In this document: positions 53,791 through 63,525 of the stretch, one piece after another
Layout: each line of letters opens with the position of its first letter
Numbering within the stretch: the first letter of the stretch is position 1
Assembly: GCF_947498175.1 (NCBI RefSeq)
Contig: NZ_CANMJB010000001.1
Location: 372,001 to 436,000 of the forward strand
From: an uncultured Algimonas sp.
GTDB taxonomy: Bacteria; Pseudomonadota; Alphaproteobacteria; Caulobacterales; Maricaulaceae
Length of the DNA stretch: 64,000 nucleotides
Direction: 5' to 3'
Position numbers and translations under genes: made by a program
Notes under the pieces: generated by a model
Told to the model about the DNA's origin: nothing
What the model saw: only the letters and a program-made list of their open reading frames with translations
Database searches by the model: none

Positions 53791-54759
53791 TCAGTAGCGA
53801 AGCAGGCATGCGCCCCAGGTGAAACCGCCTCCGAAGGCTTCGAGCATGATGCTGTCGCCCCTCTGGATGCGCCCGTCCCGGACCGCCGCATCCCAAGCCA
53901 GAGGCACGCTGGCGGCCGAAGTATTGGCATGCTCGGCTACGGTCGAGACGACCTGTTCGGGGCGCAGTTTCAGCTTTCGGGCCACGGCGACGAGGATGCG
54001 CTGATTGGCCTGGTGCGGAATGAACCAGTCGATCGACGGCACGTCCTGCCCCGCTTCTTCGGCACAAGTGCGGATGATGCCGGCGATGTCGGTCACGGCA
54101 TGCTTGAAAACGGCGTTGCCCAGCATCCGCAGCTTGCCGACCGTCCCGGTCGCGGACGGGCCGCCGTCGACATAAAGCATATCCTTGTGCGCGCCGTTCG
54201 ACCGTATGACGGTGTGGATGATGCCGCGGTCCGGATCGTCTGCGGCCTCCAACACGACCGCCCCCGCCCCGTCGCCGAACAGCACGCAGGTCGAGCGGTC
54301 CTCGAAATCGAGAATGCGTGAAAAGGTTTCGGCGCCGATCAGCAGGATGCGGTCATGCGCGCCAGACCGGATCAGGGCGTTCGCCGTGTGCATGCCGTAG
54401 AGAAACCCGCTGCAGACCGCTTGGACATCGAATGCCGCGCCGTGAGTCATGCCCAGGCGATGCTGGATCATTGTGGCCGTCGACGGAAAAGTCAGGTCGG
54501 GTGTGGATGTCGCGACGAGGACGAGGTCGAGATCGGCCGGGGTCAAGCCTGCGTTTTCAAGGGCTTTGCGCGCGGCCTTGAAGCCAAGATCGCTCGTGGT
54601 TTCGTCATCGGCCGCGAAATGCCGGCGCTTGATGCCTGTGCGTTCGCGGATCCATTCATCGGAGGTTTCAAGGCCCATGCGGTCCGCGAACTCCGCATTC
54701 TCCACGATCCGTTCGGGCAGATGACTGCCGATCCCGGCGATGACGGCGCGTCGTGTCAT
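53791..54759 (-). CDS. fabH: 3-oxoacyl-ACP synthase III
   Basis: 322 residues. Thiolase fold with the active Cys116 in [15 protein letters not shown], then [12 protein letters not shown] (His) and [14 protein letters not shown] (Asn). Starts fatty acid chains from acetyl-CoA and malonyl-ACP. Start overlaps the plsX stop by 4 nt. Confidence 0.95.
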   Translation of the reverse strand: MTRRAVIAGIGSHLPERIVENAEFADRMGLETSDEWIRERTGIKRRHFAADDETTSDLGFKAARKALENAGLTPADLDLVLVATSTPDLTFPSTATMIQHRLGMTHGAAFDVQAVCSGFLYGMHTANALIRSGAHDRILLIGAETFSRILDFEDRSTCVLFGDGAGAVVLEAADDPDRGIIHTVIRSNGAHKDMLYVDGGPSATGTVGKLRMLGNAVFKHAVTDIAGIIRTCAEEAGQDVPSIDWFIPHQANQRILVAVARKLKLRPEQVVSTVAEHANTSAASVPLAWDAAVRDGRIQRGDSIMLEAFGGGFTWGACLLRY

Positions 54760-55808
54760 GTGATGAACCCGATATTGTCGTCTTCGTCGTGCAGCGCGTC
54801 GAGCCGCGCATCAATGGCGTGCATGAAATCGGTTTCGGCCAGACCGATGGCGATGTTGACCGCGTTGGCGAAACCGACGCGGTCCGTGCCGCCATGGCTC
54901 TTGATGACGATGCCGTTCAGGCCCAGGAAGACGGCCCCGTTGACACGCCGCGGATCGATCCGGTGCTTGAGCTTGAAAAGGGCGTAAGCGTTCAGGCTGG
55001 CCGTGATCTTGGACCAGATATTGCCCTGTAGCGCCTCATTGAAGAAAGTGCCGATCAGCTTTGCCGTGCCCTCGGCCGTCTTGAGCGCAACATTGCCGGT
55101 GAAACCGTCCGTAACGATGACATCCGTGCGACCGGTGGATATGTCGTTGCCTTCGACATAGCCGACATAGTTGAGGCCGAGACGGCTTTGCGAGAGCCGC
55201 TCATGCGCGGCGCGGATCACGGCGTTGCCCTTCTGATCCTCTGTGCCGACGTTCAGCAGCCCGATCGACGGATTCGCCGATTTGTGGATCGCCTTGTAAT
55301 AGGCTTCGCCCATGACGGCGAATTCGGTCAGTTGCGCCGGATCGACGTCGATATTGGCACCCACATCCAGCACGACGCAAACGCCGTCCTGCTTCGGCCA
55401 GGTCGCTGCCAAGGCAGGTCGCTGCACACCCTGTTTCATGCGCAGCTGCAACTTGCTCATGGCCATAAGCGCGCCCGTGTTCCCGGCAGAGACGGCGATT
55501 TCGGCCCGACCGGCCTTGACCGCGGCGATGGTGTTCCACATCGAGCTGTCCTTGCCTCGGCGCAGGGCCTGGGACGGCTTGTCGTCCATCGAGACGACCT
55601 TGTCGGTATGGACGATCTCGCAGCGCTCGCGCGTCTGCGGCGCCTTGGCGAGTATCGGTTTGATCTTGGCGCTGTCGCCATGCAGCAGGAAACGCGCGCG
55701 CCGGCCCTTGCCCGCATGCGTCAGGAAATACTCCAGTCCCTTGACCACCATATCGGGCGCATCGTCGCCGCCCATCGCATCGACCGATATGACCAGACCG
55801 TCCAGCAT
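54756..55808 (-). CDS. plsX: Phosphate acyltransferase PlsX
   Basis: 350 residues. [24 protein letters not shown] start, [44 protein letters not shown] and [18 protein letters not shown]. Makes acyl phosphates from acyl-ACP for phospholipid synthesis. A DUF177 (YceD) gene usually sits directly upstream in alphaproteobacteria, but only 38 bp separate it from the cytochrome chaperone gene. Confidence 0.95.
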   Translation of the reverse strand: MLDGLVISVDAMGGDDAPDMVVKGLEYFLTHAGKGRRARFLLHGDSAKIKPILAKAPQTRERCEIVHTDKVVSMDDKPSQALRRGKDSSMWNTIAAVKAGRAEIAVSAGNTGALMAMSKLQLRMKQGVQRPALAATWPKQDGVCVVLDVGANIDVDPAQLTEFAVMGEAYYKAIHKSANPSIGLLNVGTEDQKGNAVIRAAHERLSQSRLGLNYVGYVEGNDISTGRTDVIVTDGFTGNVALKTAEGTAKLIGTFFNEALQGNIWSKITASLNAYALFKLKHRIDPRRVNGAVFLGLNGIVIKSHGGTDRVGFANAVNIAIGLAETDFMHAIDARLDALHDEDDNIGFIT

Positions 55809-55846
55809 CCGGCCGCTATAGTCCCCGCATCCCGGCAGTCATAGGG

Positions 55847-56383
55847 TTAAAGCTCTGGAAAATAGAAACGGCCGGATGTGATGTCCTCCAGACGCGTCTG
55901 TTTCAGGTCGCGTGACCATTGCACGGCATAAGCCGCGATCTTCCGGGCGAAATCCTGGTGCGCATCGTCAGTGTCGGTCAAGCGAAGCGATTGCGCCAAC
56001 ACGTCCACCGCATCGGGTCCGGTCAAGGCGTCCGTATAGGTTTTCAGCCGGTCGTAGAAATGGCCGATCATCGGCTTGATGCGCTTCTTGACCCCCGTAT
56101 CGCCGATGGCTTCTTCGCGCAGGGCGATCTCGAAATCGTCCTTCATTTCGTCGAACATCGCTTGCGTCAGCAATCGTCCGTCCTCGCCTTCGGACCTCAG
56201 CCGTTCCATCAGAACCGCCATGTGCAGGCTGATCGCATCGATGCGGCCGTCATAATCGTCGGCGAAGCGGCCGGACCCGAAGAAGCCGGGTTGGCGGGCC
56301 TGTTCCAGCAGGCGGAAATAGATGCGCCTACCGTCGCGCCGCTCCGGCAGGTCCCGGCCCATCAACCGGCCAAAAAGCCCCAT
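55847..56383 (-). CDS. Ubiquinol-cytochrome c chaperone (CBP3-type)
   Basis: 178 residues. RIYFRLLEQARQPGFFGSGRFADDYDGRIDAISLHMAVLMERLRSEG and LTQAMFDEMKDDFEIALREEAIGDTGVKKRIKPM are the family core. Homologous to yeast Cbp3/human UQCC1, which helps assemble cytochrome b of complex III. Divergent from bamE, the usual arrangement. Confidence 0.92.
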   Translation of the reverse strand: MGLFGRLMGRDLPERRDGRRIYFRLLEQARQPGFFGSGRFADDYDGRIDAISLHMAVLMERLRSEGEDGRLLTQAMFDEMKDDFEIALREEAIGDTGVKKRIKPMIGHFYDRLKTYTDALTGPDAVDVLAQSLRLTDTDDAHQDFARKIAAYAVQWSRDLKQTRLEDITSGRFYFPEL

Positions 56384-56496
56384 ATTACGCCTCCGTCATC
56401 TACCGCGCGCCATGCTTGCACCGCGTCGGCGCTTTGGCTAGGGCAACGCGACTTCGGGCGCCCTTCGATTTGAGCGGCCTAAGGGAGAGACGGTCC

Positions 56497-56997
56497 ATGC
56501 GCAATTCGGTTGCAACCATCCTGTTGGCCAGCGGGCTCGTCCTCGCCGGGTGCAATCCCATCCTGAGGACGCATGGCTACGTGCCGACGGCCGACGCCAG
56601 GCCGCAGGCGATCAATCCGGATTCCGACACCAAGGCGAGCGTGCTGGCCGCGCTGGGCAGCCCGTCGGTCCAAGGCACGTTCGACGAGGAAGTCGAGGAA
56701 GACACTTGGTATTACATCAACCAGGTCCGGGAGCGGTACGCCTATCTTCGCCCGCAGATCCAGGACCAGTCCGTCACTGCGATCACCTTCAATCCGGACG
56801 GACAGGTCACGCGCGTGGCCGAATACGGCATCGAGGACCGCCGAATCGTGGACTATAGCGACCGCGAAACGCCCACGCGCGGACGCGAACTGTCGGTGCT
56901 GGAACAGGTCTTCGGGACGATCGGCCGCATCCCGGTCGACCGGATCGGCGGCGGCCAGCAGCAGGATGTCCCGGGCGGCCCAGGCGGTCCGCGCTAG
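56497..56997 (+). CDS. bamE: Outer membrane protein assembly factor BamE
   Basis: 166 residues from ATG 56497 with AAGGGAGAGA ten bases upstream. Lipoprotein signal ending VLAGC. SmpA/OmlA core: SDTKASVLAALGSPSVQGTFDEE, DTWYYINQ, VTAITFNPDGQVTRVAEY. Part of the BAM complex for outer membrane proteins. The C-terminal Gly/Gln/Pro-rich tail (GGGQQQDVPGGPGGPR) is disordered. Stop is 6 bp from the convergent thiL end. Confidence 0.9.
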   Translation: MRNSVATILLASGLVLAGCNPILRTHGYVPTADARPQAINPDSDTKASVLAALGSPSVQGTFDEEVEEDTWYYINQVRERYAYLRPQIQDQSVTAITFNPDGQVTRVAEYGIEDRRIVDYSDRETPTRGRELSVLEQVFGTIGRIPVDRIGGGQQQDVPGGPGGPR

Positions 56998-57003
56998 GGC
57001 GAC

Positions 57004-57903
57004 CTAGTCGAGCTTGTGCGTATAGCCTTGCGGGGCCACCGGTTCGCCGTTCACCCTGATGCCCTCGCCCGCAATGACCTCGCCGCACAGAGTGACCGGC
57101 AATCCGATCGCTTTCGCCGCTTCCCGGACCGGTTTTTCGAAGTCCGGATCCGCCGTGAATAGCAACTCGTAATCGTCGCCGAAGTCCTTGCCTGCGACGC
57201 AGTCCCCTTTCAGGTTCAAGGCCACCCGGCTGGCAGTGGCGATATGGCGCGCATCGATCAGGATGCCGTCCGAAATGTCGGCGCAGGCCGAAGCATAGCG
57301 GCGCAATGGCTTGCGGAATGCAAAACGCGGTTCGGGGCGCAGATAGGCTTCCTCCGCCAGATGCAACAGAGACGGGTCGTGACCGCGCGCGCGGCCTTCG
57401 ACGAATTCCAGGCCTATCTCCGCCAGACCCAGTTCTCCGGTATGCCAGACCTGATGGCCGGGCCGTGCGCCTGAGCGCGTGACCATGTCGCCGGCCGGCA
57501 CGTGCCCGAACACCGTCGCGCTGGCGACCAGCGGCCCCGTTCCAGACGTCGTATCGCCGCCCAGGATCGGGCAATCGAAGGCACACTGCGCATCGCTGAG
57601 ACCCTGCACGAAGCCGCGCAGCCATTTCGGGTCGCGGTCCTTCGGCCAGCTGACGTTGAGCATGTAGCCGACCGGCCGGGCGCCCTTGGCGGCCAGGTCA
57701 GACAGAGCCGTGCGCAGGAGCCGTTCCGAAAAGCCGCCGCCGATCCGGCCCATTGGGAAATGAACGCCTTCGACCATCGTGTCGGATGAAACCACCAGGT
57801 CCTGACCGTCCGGGATCTGCAACAGCGCCGCATCGTCCATGAGGCCAAGCCCGCCAGGACCCGCTAGCGGACGCAGCAGCGCGATGAAGTCCGCCTCGTT
57901 CAA
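57004..57903 (-). CDS. thiL: Thiamine-monophosphate kinase
   Basis: 299 residues. DAALLQIPDGQDLVVSSDTMVEGVHF, LSDLAAKGARPVGYMLNVS, CPILGGDTTSG and ADISDGILIDARHIA give the PurM/SelD-like ATP fold of ThiL. Makes thiamine diphosphate. Start overlaps the nusB stop by 4 nt. Confidence 0.93.
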   Translation of the reverse strand: MNEADFIALLRPLAGPGGLGLMDDAALLQIPDGQDLVVSSDTMVEGVHFPMGRIGGGFSERLLRTALSDLAAKGARPVGYMLNVSWPKDRDPKWLRGFVQGLSDAQCAFDCPILGGDTTSGTGPLVASATVFGHVPAGDMVTRSGARPGHQVWHTGELGLAEIGLEFVEGRARGHDPSLLHLAEEAYLRPEPRFAFRKPLRRYASACADISDGILIDARHIATASRVALNLKGDCVAGKDFGDDYELLFTADPDFEKPVREAAKAIGLPVTLCGEVIAGEGIRVNGEPVAPQGYTHKLD

Positions 57904-58433
57904 GAAGCGGCCTTATCTTCAGGCTTGGGATTTCTCGATCTGGAGCCGTCCGGTCCGGGGCTCTCAAAAGCCGGCAATCCGAACTCGGTTGAGCGCACCG
58001 ATTTGGCGATCCTGTCGAGCACGGCATTGACCATGCCCGGTTCCTTGCCGTCGAAGAAGTCGGACGCGATGGCGACATATTCGTCGATGACGACCAAGCC
58101 GGGCACGTCGGGGCGTTTCAGGGTTTCGTAGACGGCGGCACGCAATAGCGCGCGCAGCGTCATGTCGAGGCGGCGAAGCGGCCACTTTTCAGGGAGTTGC
58201 GCGTCTAACTTCGAGTCGATTTCGGCCTGTTCGCGGATGACCCCGTTGACGACATCCTCGAAAAACGGCTCGTCCGCCGCGACCATGCCGTCTTCGTCCT
58301 CGAAACCGAACCTGTGGTTCAGGAACTCGAAGATAACGGGCTTTGACGTCGCGCCGGTCAGGTCCATCTGGTAGAGGGCCTGCACGGCCGACAGGCGAGC
58401 CTGGCGCCGCAGTTTCGGGGTCGCGCCGCTCAT
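57900..58433 (-). CDS. nusB: Transcription antitermination factor NusB
   Basis: 177 residues. RRQARLSAVQALYQMDLTG, EDVVNGVIREQAEIDSKLDAQLPEKWPLRRLDMTLRALLRAAVYE, VVIDEYVAIASDFFDGKEPGMVNAVLDRIAK. Binds boxA RNA for rRNA antitermination. Overlaps both ribH and thiL ends. Confidence 0.95.
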   Translation of the reverse strand: MSGATPKLRRQARLSAVQALYQMDLTGATSKPVIFEFLNHRFGFEDEDGMVAADEPFFEDVVNGVIREQAEIDSKLDAQLPEKWPLRRLDMTLRALLRAAVYETLKRPDVPGLVVIDEYVAIASDFFDGKEPGMVNAVLDRIAKSVRSTEFGLPAFESPGPDGSRSRNPKPEDKAAS

Positions 58434-58867
58434 TTGACCTGGCCTTTCCGAAGATCGTCGCGCAGGCCGACCATCCTCATTGCCGCACGGGCCGCGAAGC
58501 CGCCCTTGTCTTTTTGCGATCCATCCGCCCGCGCGATGGCTTGGCCTTCATTCTCCACCGTGATGATGCCGTTGCCGATGGCGAGCTTGCGATCCACGGC
58601 CAAATCCATGAGCGCGCGCGCGCTCTCCTGGCAGACATAGTCGTAATGGGTGGTTTCGCCACGGATGACGCAACCCAGCGCGACGTAGGCGTCGAACCCG
58701 GCATCGGCATCTTCGGCGTAGCTGATGACGTGAGGGATTTCGAGCGCTCCCGGCACGGTCATCGTCATGACATCCGCACCGCTGTCTTCGAGGGCGGCCA
58801 TGGCGCCGGCCAGAAGCATGTCGGAAATATGCTCGTAGAAGCGAGCTTCGATGACCAAGACTTTCAT
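58430..58867 (-). CDS. ribH: 6,7-dimethyl-8-ribityllumazine synthase
   Basis: 145 residues. VIEARFYEHISDMLLAGAMAALEDSGAD, VPGALEIPHVISYA, ALGCVIRGETTHYDYVCQESARALMDLA, AIGNGIITVENEGQAIARAD. Penultimate riboflavin step. Lies between ribBA and nusB, tightly spaced. Confidence 0.95.
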   Translation of the reverse strand: MKVLVIEARFYEHISDMLLAGAMAALEDSGADVMTMTVPGALEIPHVISYAEDADAGFDAYVALGCVIRGETTHYDYVCQESARALMDLAVDRKLAIGNGIITVENEGQAIARADGSQKDKGGFAARAAMRMVGLRDDLRKGQVK

Positions 58868-58871
58868 CGGC

Positions 58872-60014
58872 TCAGGTCCGCGTGTTCGCGAGGGGGTGGA
58901 GGCCGACGATCTCCAGATCGTAGGCGTCCAGGCCGATCAGCTTGGGCATGGTGTTGGACAGCAAGGTCATCTGGTGGACGCCCAGATGGGTCAGGATCTG
59001 CGCCCCGACGCCGTATTCGCGCACGGTCTGTTCCTTGCGGTCGATGGTGGATTTGTGCGCGCCAAGCCGTTCCAGCAGCGAATCGATCGAGCCTTCCCGG
59101 ATCAGCACCAGCACGGCGTGGCCGTCATGGTCGGCCAGCACCTTCATCGCGTCCCAGATCAAACCGGAGCGCGGACTGTCCTCGGACAGGATGTCGCCCG
59201 CGAAATCGATCTTGTGGACCCTTACCAGGCTGGGATGTCCGTCGCGCGGTTCACCCCTTGAAAGCGCGACATGCTCCTTGCCGTCGAGCAGGTTGCGGTA
59301 GACGTGGATGCGGAAGTCGTCGCCGCGCTGCGAGGTGAAGTCGGACGTCGCCACATGCTTGACGAAATGGTCGCGTTCCAGCCGGTGCGCGACCAGGCTC
59401 TCGATGGTGCCGATCTTCAGGCCGTGGAATTGCGCGAACTTTACCAGATCGTCGAGCCGCGCCATGGTGCCGTCATCGTTCATGATCTCGCAGATCACGG
59501 CGGACGGGTTCAGCCCGGCCAGGCGGGAGATGTCGACGGACGCCTCGGTGTGGCCCGTGCGGACCAGCACGCCGCCTTCCTTGGCGATGATCGGAAACAT
59601 GTGACCGGGGCTGACGATGTCGTCGGCGCGGCTGTCCGGATCGATGGCGACCTGGATGGTGCGCGCACGGTCGCCGGCGCTGATGCCGGTGGTCACGCCC
59701 TCGCGGGCCTCGATGGATTGGGTGAAGGCGGTCTCGAAGCGCGACGCGTTGTCGACGCTCATGTTCTTGAGGCCGAGTTCGTCGGCCCGCTGCGGCTCCA
59801 TTGCCAGGCAGATCAGGCCGCGGCCGTGCTTGGCCATGAAGTTGATGGCATCGGGCGTGGCGAACTGCGCCGGGACGATGAGGTCGCCTTCGTTCTCCCG
59901 GTCTTCCGCATCGACCAGAATGTACATCTTGCCATTGCGGGCATCGTCGATGATCTCTTCAGGCGTGGCGAGATTGTAGACGTCCTGGAAGGTGGCTTCG
60001 TTCAATTGGGTCAA
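58872..60014 (-). CDS. ribB: 3,4-dihydroxy-2-butanone 4-phosphate synthase with degenerate GTP cyclohydrolase II domain
   Basis: 380 residues from TTG 60014, whose TTGA overlaps the ribE stop by 4 nt (TTG 60005 is a second option). The N-terminal DHBP synthase is intact: DAEDRENEGDLIVPAQF, HGRGLICLAME, TGISAGDRARTI, SPGHMFPIIAKEGGVLVRTGHTEASVDI. The C-terminal half aligns with GTP cyclohydrolase II, but the zinc-cysteine region reads RVHKIDFAGDILSEDSPRSG with no cysteines. So this half is probably inactive or structural, as in other RibBX-type proteins. A real GTP cyclohydrolase II must be encoded elsewhere. Confidence 0.9.
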   Translation of the reverse strand: MTQLNEATFQDVYNLATPEEIIDDARNGKMYILVDAEDRENEGDLIVPAQFATPDAINFMAKHGRGLICLAMEPQRADELGLKNMSVDNASRFETAFTQSIEAREGVTTGISAGDRARTIQVAIDPDSRADDIVSPGHMFPIIAKEGGVLVRTGHTEASVDISRLAGLNPSAVICEIMNDDGTMARLDDLVKFAQFHGLKIGTIESLVAHRLERDHFVKHVATSDFTSQRGDDFRIHVYRNLLDGKEHVALSRGEPRDGHPSLVRVHKIDFAGDILSEDSPRSGLIWDAMKVLADHDGHAVLVLIREGSIDSLLERLGAHKSTIDRKEQTVREYGVGAQILTHLGVHQMTLLSNTMPKLIGLDAYDLEIVGLHPLANTRT

Positions 60015-60625
60015 ACCGCATCTTTCATATGCTTGAGATAGCGGGCGACATAGCGGGCGATCACGTCGATTTCCAGATTTACATCGTCGCCCGGCTGTAA
60101 TGTCCCGAGCGTCGTCATCTCCGCCGTGTGCGGGATGATATTGAGCATGAACGCCCCGTCGCCAACGTCGTTGACCGTCAGGGACACGCCGTCGATGGTT
60201 ATGGAGCCCTTGGGCGCGATGGCGAAAGCGAACGTGTCCGGCACGGCGATCCGGAACTGCACGGATCCGGCGACCGGTTCGCGAGCAAGGCACTGCGCGG
60301 TCGTATCGACATGGCCCGTGACCATATGACCGCCCAGCTCGTCCGCGCCGGTCAGGGCGCGTTCCAGATTGATGCGGTGGCCGACTTTCCAATCGCCCAA
60401 AGTCGTCTTCGACAGGCTTTCGTCGGAGACGTCGAAAGCATACCAGTCCGGGCCTTTCTCCACGACTGTCATGCACGCTCCGGCATGGGCGATGGACGCG
60501 CCGATATCGATCGTGTCCGTGTCATAGGCCGTCTTCACGACCATGCGCGTGTCGCCCCATTCCGAGCCAGAGCCCCGCCTGACATCATGGAGGATGCCGA
60601 TATCGGTAATGATGCCGGTGAACAT
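60011..60625 (-). CDS. ribE: Riboflavin synthase, alpha chain
   Basis: 204 residues. MFTGIITDIGILHDV start, GASIAHAGACMTVVE, INLERALTGADELGGHMVTGHVD and second repeat SITIDGVSLTVNDVGDGAFMLNIIPHT. Two lumazine-binding repeats. Final step of riboflavin synthesis. ribD, which usually lies just upstream in alphaproteobacteria, is absent; nrdR follows directly with a 3-bp gap. Confidence 0.95.
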   Translation of the reverse strand: MFTGIITDIGILHDVRRGSGSEWGDTRMVVKTAYDTDTIDIGASIAHAGACMTVVEKGPDWYAFDVSDESLSKTTLGDWKVGHRINLERALTGADELGGHMVTGHVDTTAQCLAREPVAGSVQFRIAVPDTFAFAIAPKGSITIDGVSLTVNDVGDGAFMLNIIPHTAEMTTLGTLQPGDDVNLEIDVIARYVARYLKHMKDAV

Positions 60626-60628
60626 GGC

Positions 60629-61090
60629 CTAGCTTTCGTCGCCCAGCTTCTCGGATGCGATGAACTGCCCGAAATCCTCGGTCGCACGGAAATCGCGGTA
60701 GACGCTGGCATAGCGGACATAGGCGATCTTATCGAGTTCGGACAGGCCCTCCATCACCAGCTCCCCGATCTGGCTGGACGTGACATCCGCCTGGCCGGAC
60801 GATTCCAACTGCCGCACGATGCCGGACACCATCTGATCGATCCGGTCTTCGTCGATCGGGCGCTTCTGCAGCGCGATACCGACGGACCGCATCAGCTTGT
60901 CCCGATCGAACGGCACGCGTTTCCCGGTATTCTTGATGACCATGAGATCACGGAGCTGAACCCGTTCGAACGTCGTGAAACGCCCGCCGCATTTCACGCA
61001 GAGCCTGCGGCGGCGCACGGCGGTGCCGTCCTCCGCCTGCCGGGAGTCCTTCACTTGGGTATCTTCGCCTGAGCAGAACGGGCAGCGCAT
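60629..61090 (-). CDS. nrdR: Transcriptional repressor NrdR
   Basis: 153 residues. Zinc ribbon [44 protein letters not shown] and ATP-cone domain [29 protein letters not shown]. Represses ribonucleotide reductase genes in response to ATP/dATP. A TATATAA stretch near 61153 on the minus strand could be its -10 region. Confidence 0.95.
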   Translation of the reverse strand: MRCPFCSGEDTQVKDSRQAEDGTAVRRRRLCVKCGGRFTTFERVQLRDLMVIKNTGKRVPFDRDKLMRSVGIALQKRPIDEDRIDQMVSGIVRQLESSGQADVTSSQIGELVMEGLSELDKIAYVRYASVYRDFRATEDFGQFIASEKLGDES

Positions 61091-61573
61091 GCGCCATCAC
61101 ATAGGGCAAGGCTGTAAAAGTTGCAAAGCCACGAAATTGCGGCGTGTTCGTTATATAAAACGGCGCCGGGCGGCTTCAGAGCAGGACATCAACGAAACTT
61201 ATAAGTGGCTTTGGGCGCCATGCATAAAAGCAAAGGAGCATGAGGCAATAATCTTAGACCATTGAATTATAGGTGTTTTGAGTTGCTGTCATTCACACAG
61301 CAATGGTGGTGCAGCCGTGTAACTTGGCCTGGCAGGAAGGAGAAATGCGCTTCGCTAAAATCGGGCGCGGTTCAGTTTCGCGAACTCCGGTGTGCAGGCG
61401 GCAATGGCAGAGACCGGACGTCAACAGAGCCGCGCGAAGGACCTGTCACCTCCTATATCCGGAACGTGACCAAAGCCGACATAGCCCATTCCGGCCAGCC
61501 CGGGGCATATTGTCGACCTTGACGAAAAGGCTGGAACGCGGCCCCCGGCCCCGACCGATGCCGAAGACGACCC
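61091..61573. other. 483-bp gap between nrdR and glyA without recognisable genes
   Basis: Part of the region (61100-61330) is relatively AT-rich, in contrast to the flanks. Short reading frames on both strands have no ribosome site or family resemblance. It should contain the nrdR promoter and the glyA 3' end. glyA and nrdR are adjacent in many alphaproteobacteria, so this may be the remnant of an insertion. Confidence 0.5.
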
Positions 61574-62887
61574 CTATGCGGAGACGCTCTCGTAGATCGG
61601 GAAGCGCGCCGTGAGCGTCTTGACGCTCTCGCGCACGCTGGCTTCGACCTCGTCATTACCTTTCGGACTGTCGACAAGGGCATCTAGCACTTCGGCCATC
61701 AGCAGGCCGATCTCGCGGAATTCCGCTGGACCGAAGCCGCGCGTCGTCCCGGCCGGGCTGCCGACACGGATGCCGGAGGTAATGGTGAACTTCTCCGGAT
61801 CGTTGGGAATGCCGTTCTTGTTGCAGGTGATGTAGGCCCGGCCGAGCGCCTTCTCGGCCGCCCTGCCCTTTACGCCTTTGGGCGTCAGATCGATCAGGGC
61901 CAGATGGGTGTCGGTCCCGCCGGACACGACGGCGTAGCCTGCCTCGACGAGTGCCCCGGCCATGGCGCGGCAGTTTTCGACGACACGAGCGGAGTAATCC
62001 TTGAATTCCGGCTGCAGGCAATCGCGGAAAGCCACGGCCTTGGCCGCGATGACGTGCATCAGCGGCCCGCCCTGCAGTCCCGGGAAAATGGCCGAGTTGA
62101 ACTTCTTGGCCAGCGCTTCGTCATTGGTCAGGATCATGCCGCCGCGCGGCCCGCGCAAGGTCTTGTGCGTCGTCGTCGTCGCCACGTGGGCATGCGGGAA
62201 AGGACTGGGATGCACGCCGCCCGCGACGAGCCCGGCGAAGTGGGCCATGTCCACGTGCAGGTAAGCCCCGACCTTGTCCGCGATCTCGCGGAAGCGGGCG
62301 AAGTCGATCACGCGGCTATAGGCGGAGCCGCCGCAGATGATGATCTTGGGCTGGTGCTCCACGGCCAGACGCTCGACCTGGTCGTAGTCGATCAGGTGGT
62401 CGTCATCCTTCACGCCGTAGGACACGGCATTGAACCATTTGCCGGACAGGTTGGGCGGCGCGCCGTGGGTCAGGTGCCCACCGGACGCCAGATCCATGCC
62501 GAGGATCGTGTCGCCGGGCTTGATCAGGGCGAGAAAGACCCCCTGATTGGCCTGCGAGCCGCTATTGGGCTGGACGTTGGCATATCCGCAGCCGAACAGC
62601 TTGGTCGCCCGGTCGATGGCCAGCTGCTCCGCCACGTCGACATGCTGGCAGCCCCCATAATAGCGACGCCCCGGATAGCCTTCGGCATATTTGTTGGTCA
62701 GAACGGATCCCTGCGCTTCCATCACCGCGTGAGACACGATGTTCTCCGACGCGATCAGCTCGATTTCCTGCTGCTGGCGCTTGAGCTCGTCCGCCATGGA
62801 CGCGAACAGCTCCGGATCGCGCTCGGCGAGGGATTGGGAGAAGAAACGTTCGACGTATGCGGTCGAGTTCTGTTCGGCGACGGACAT
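61574..62887 (-). CDS. glyA: Serine hydroxymethyltransferase
   Basis: 437 residues from ATG 62887 (GGAG upstream). [64 protein letters not shown] and PLP lysine K242 in [14 protein letters not shown]. Interconverts serine and glycine with folate. Single-gene unit here. Confidence 0.96.
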   Translation of the reverse strand: MSVAEQNSTAYVERFFSQSLAERDPELFASMADELKRQQQEIELIASENIVSHAVMEAQGSVLTNKYAEGYPGRRYYGGCQHVDVAEQLAIDRATKLFGCGYANVQPNSGSQANQGVFLALIKPGDTILGMDLASGGHLTHGAPPNLSGKWFNAVSYGVKDDDHLIDYDQVERLAVEHQPKIIICGGSAYSRVIDFARFREIADKVGAYLHVDMAHFAGLVAGGVHPSPFPHAHVATTTTHKTLRGPRGGMILTNDEALAKKFNSAIFPGLQGGPLMHVIAAKAVAFRDCLQPEFKDYSARVVENCRAMAGALVEAGYAVVSGGTDTHLALIDLTPKGVKGRAAEKALGRAYITCNKNGIPNDPEKFTITSGIRVGSPAGTTRGFGPAEFREIGLLMAEVLDALVDSPKGNDEVEASVRESVKTLTARFPIYESVSA

Positions 62888-62955
62888 AGGTGCTCCCTGG
62901 TTCGTTACGCCCATAAACGTCCTAGCCGGGCCGAGCAATGCGGCAGAGTCCGGAA

Positions 62956-63243
62956 TTAGAATATTTGGCTTGCGTCCTGTCTGCCGATTACACGGCGTAT
63001 CAAGATAATGCCGGACCCTTCCTTTTCGAAGTAGATGACGTTCGAGCGGAAAACGCTACGACGTAATCCAGCACGTTCCGAACCGACCAAAGGAAACAGC
63101 TCAGGAGACGTGCAAAGAAGGTCTAGATGCGAGAGCAGTTCCGAAACGTAGCGCTCTGCGAGATGCTCACCGAAGCGTTCGATACCGAACGTGAAAATGT
63201 TATCGAGATCCTCGTCGGCTTTCGCGGAAAGCTTAACCGGCAC
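62956..63243 (-). CDS. parE: ParE/RelE-family toxin
   Basis: 95 residues. [41 protein letters not shown], then [36 protein letters not shown]: the ParE beta-sheet end with YF and IxxVIGRQD. ParE toxins poison DNA gyrase. Start overlaps parD end by 11 nt, the usual antitoxin-toxin order. The pair sits between hemA and glyA. Confidence 0.9.
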   Translation of the reverse strand: MPVKLSAKADEDLDNIFTFGIERFGEHLAERYVSELLSHLDLLCTSPELFPLVGSERAGLRRSVFRSNVIYFEKEGSGIILIRRVIGRQDASQIF

Positions 63244-63481
63244 GGCGATGATGCCGAGCCTTTACATCTTCCCAAATTTCGGAGGGTGACCGCTCGCTTA
63301 TTCCGGACTCATATCCCTTATCGAGTTCGGCGCGGATCCAGTCAATTCGACGTTCTCTTCGACGCTCCTGTCTAACGAGGTCATTGATGACATCGCTCTT
63401 ACTCGAATACTCACCTTTCGCGACTTGAGTTTGTAACCACTTGTCGTTGGCATCGGTGAATGTGACACTTTGACGGGACAT
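63233..63481 (-). CDS. parD: ParD-family antitoxin
   Basis: 82 residues from ATG 63481, with AAGGA seven bases upstream. Ribbon-helix-helix start SRQSVTFTDANDKWLQTQVAKGEYSSKSDVINDLVRQERRRERRI, then a toxin-binding C-terminus. Neutralises ParE and should repress its own operon through the palindrome at 63492-63513. Confidence 0.9.
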   Translation of the reverse strand: MSRQSVTFTDANDKWLQTQVAKGEYSSKSDVINDLVRQERRRERRIDWIRAELDKGYESGISERSPSEIWEDVKARHHRRAG

Positions 63482-63491
63482 GAGCACTTCC

Positions 63492-63521
63492 TTTGGTGCG
63501 ACATTGCACCAAAGATGCACC
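63492..63521 (-). promoter_or_regulatory. Putative ParD operator
   Basis: Perfect inverted repeat TTTGGTGC, 6-nt spacer, GCACCAAA at 63492-63513, plus a third half-site TGCACC at 63516-63521, in direct repeat with the second. It lies 10-40 bp upstream of the parD start codon and overlaps its ribosome site region. Multiple half-sites are typical of ribbon-helix-helix antitoxin operators. Confidence 0.65.
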
Positions 63522-63525
63522 ACAT

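Noticed and set aside
61262-61614. Two short plus-strand frames between nrdR and glyA
   Set aside because: No ribosome site, no recognisable domain, Arg-rich and overlapping the glyA end.
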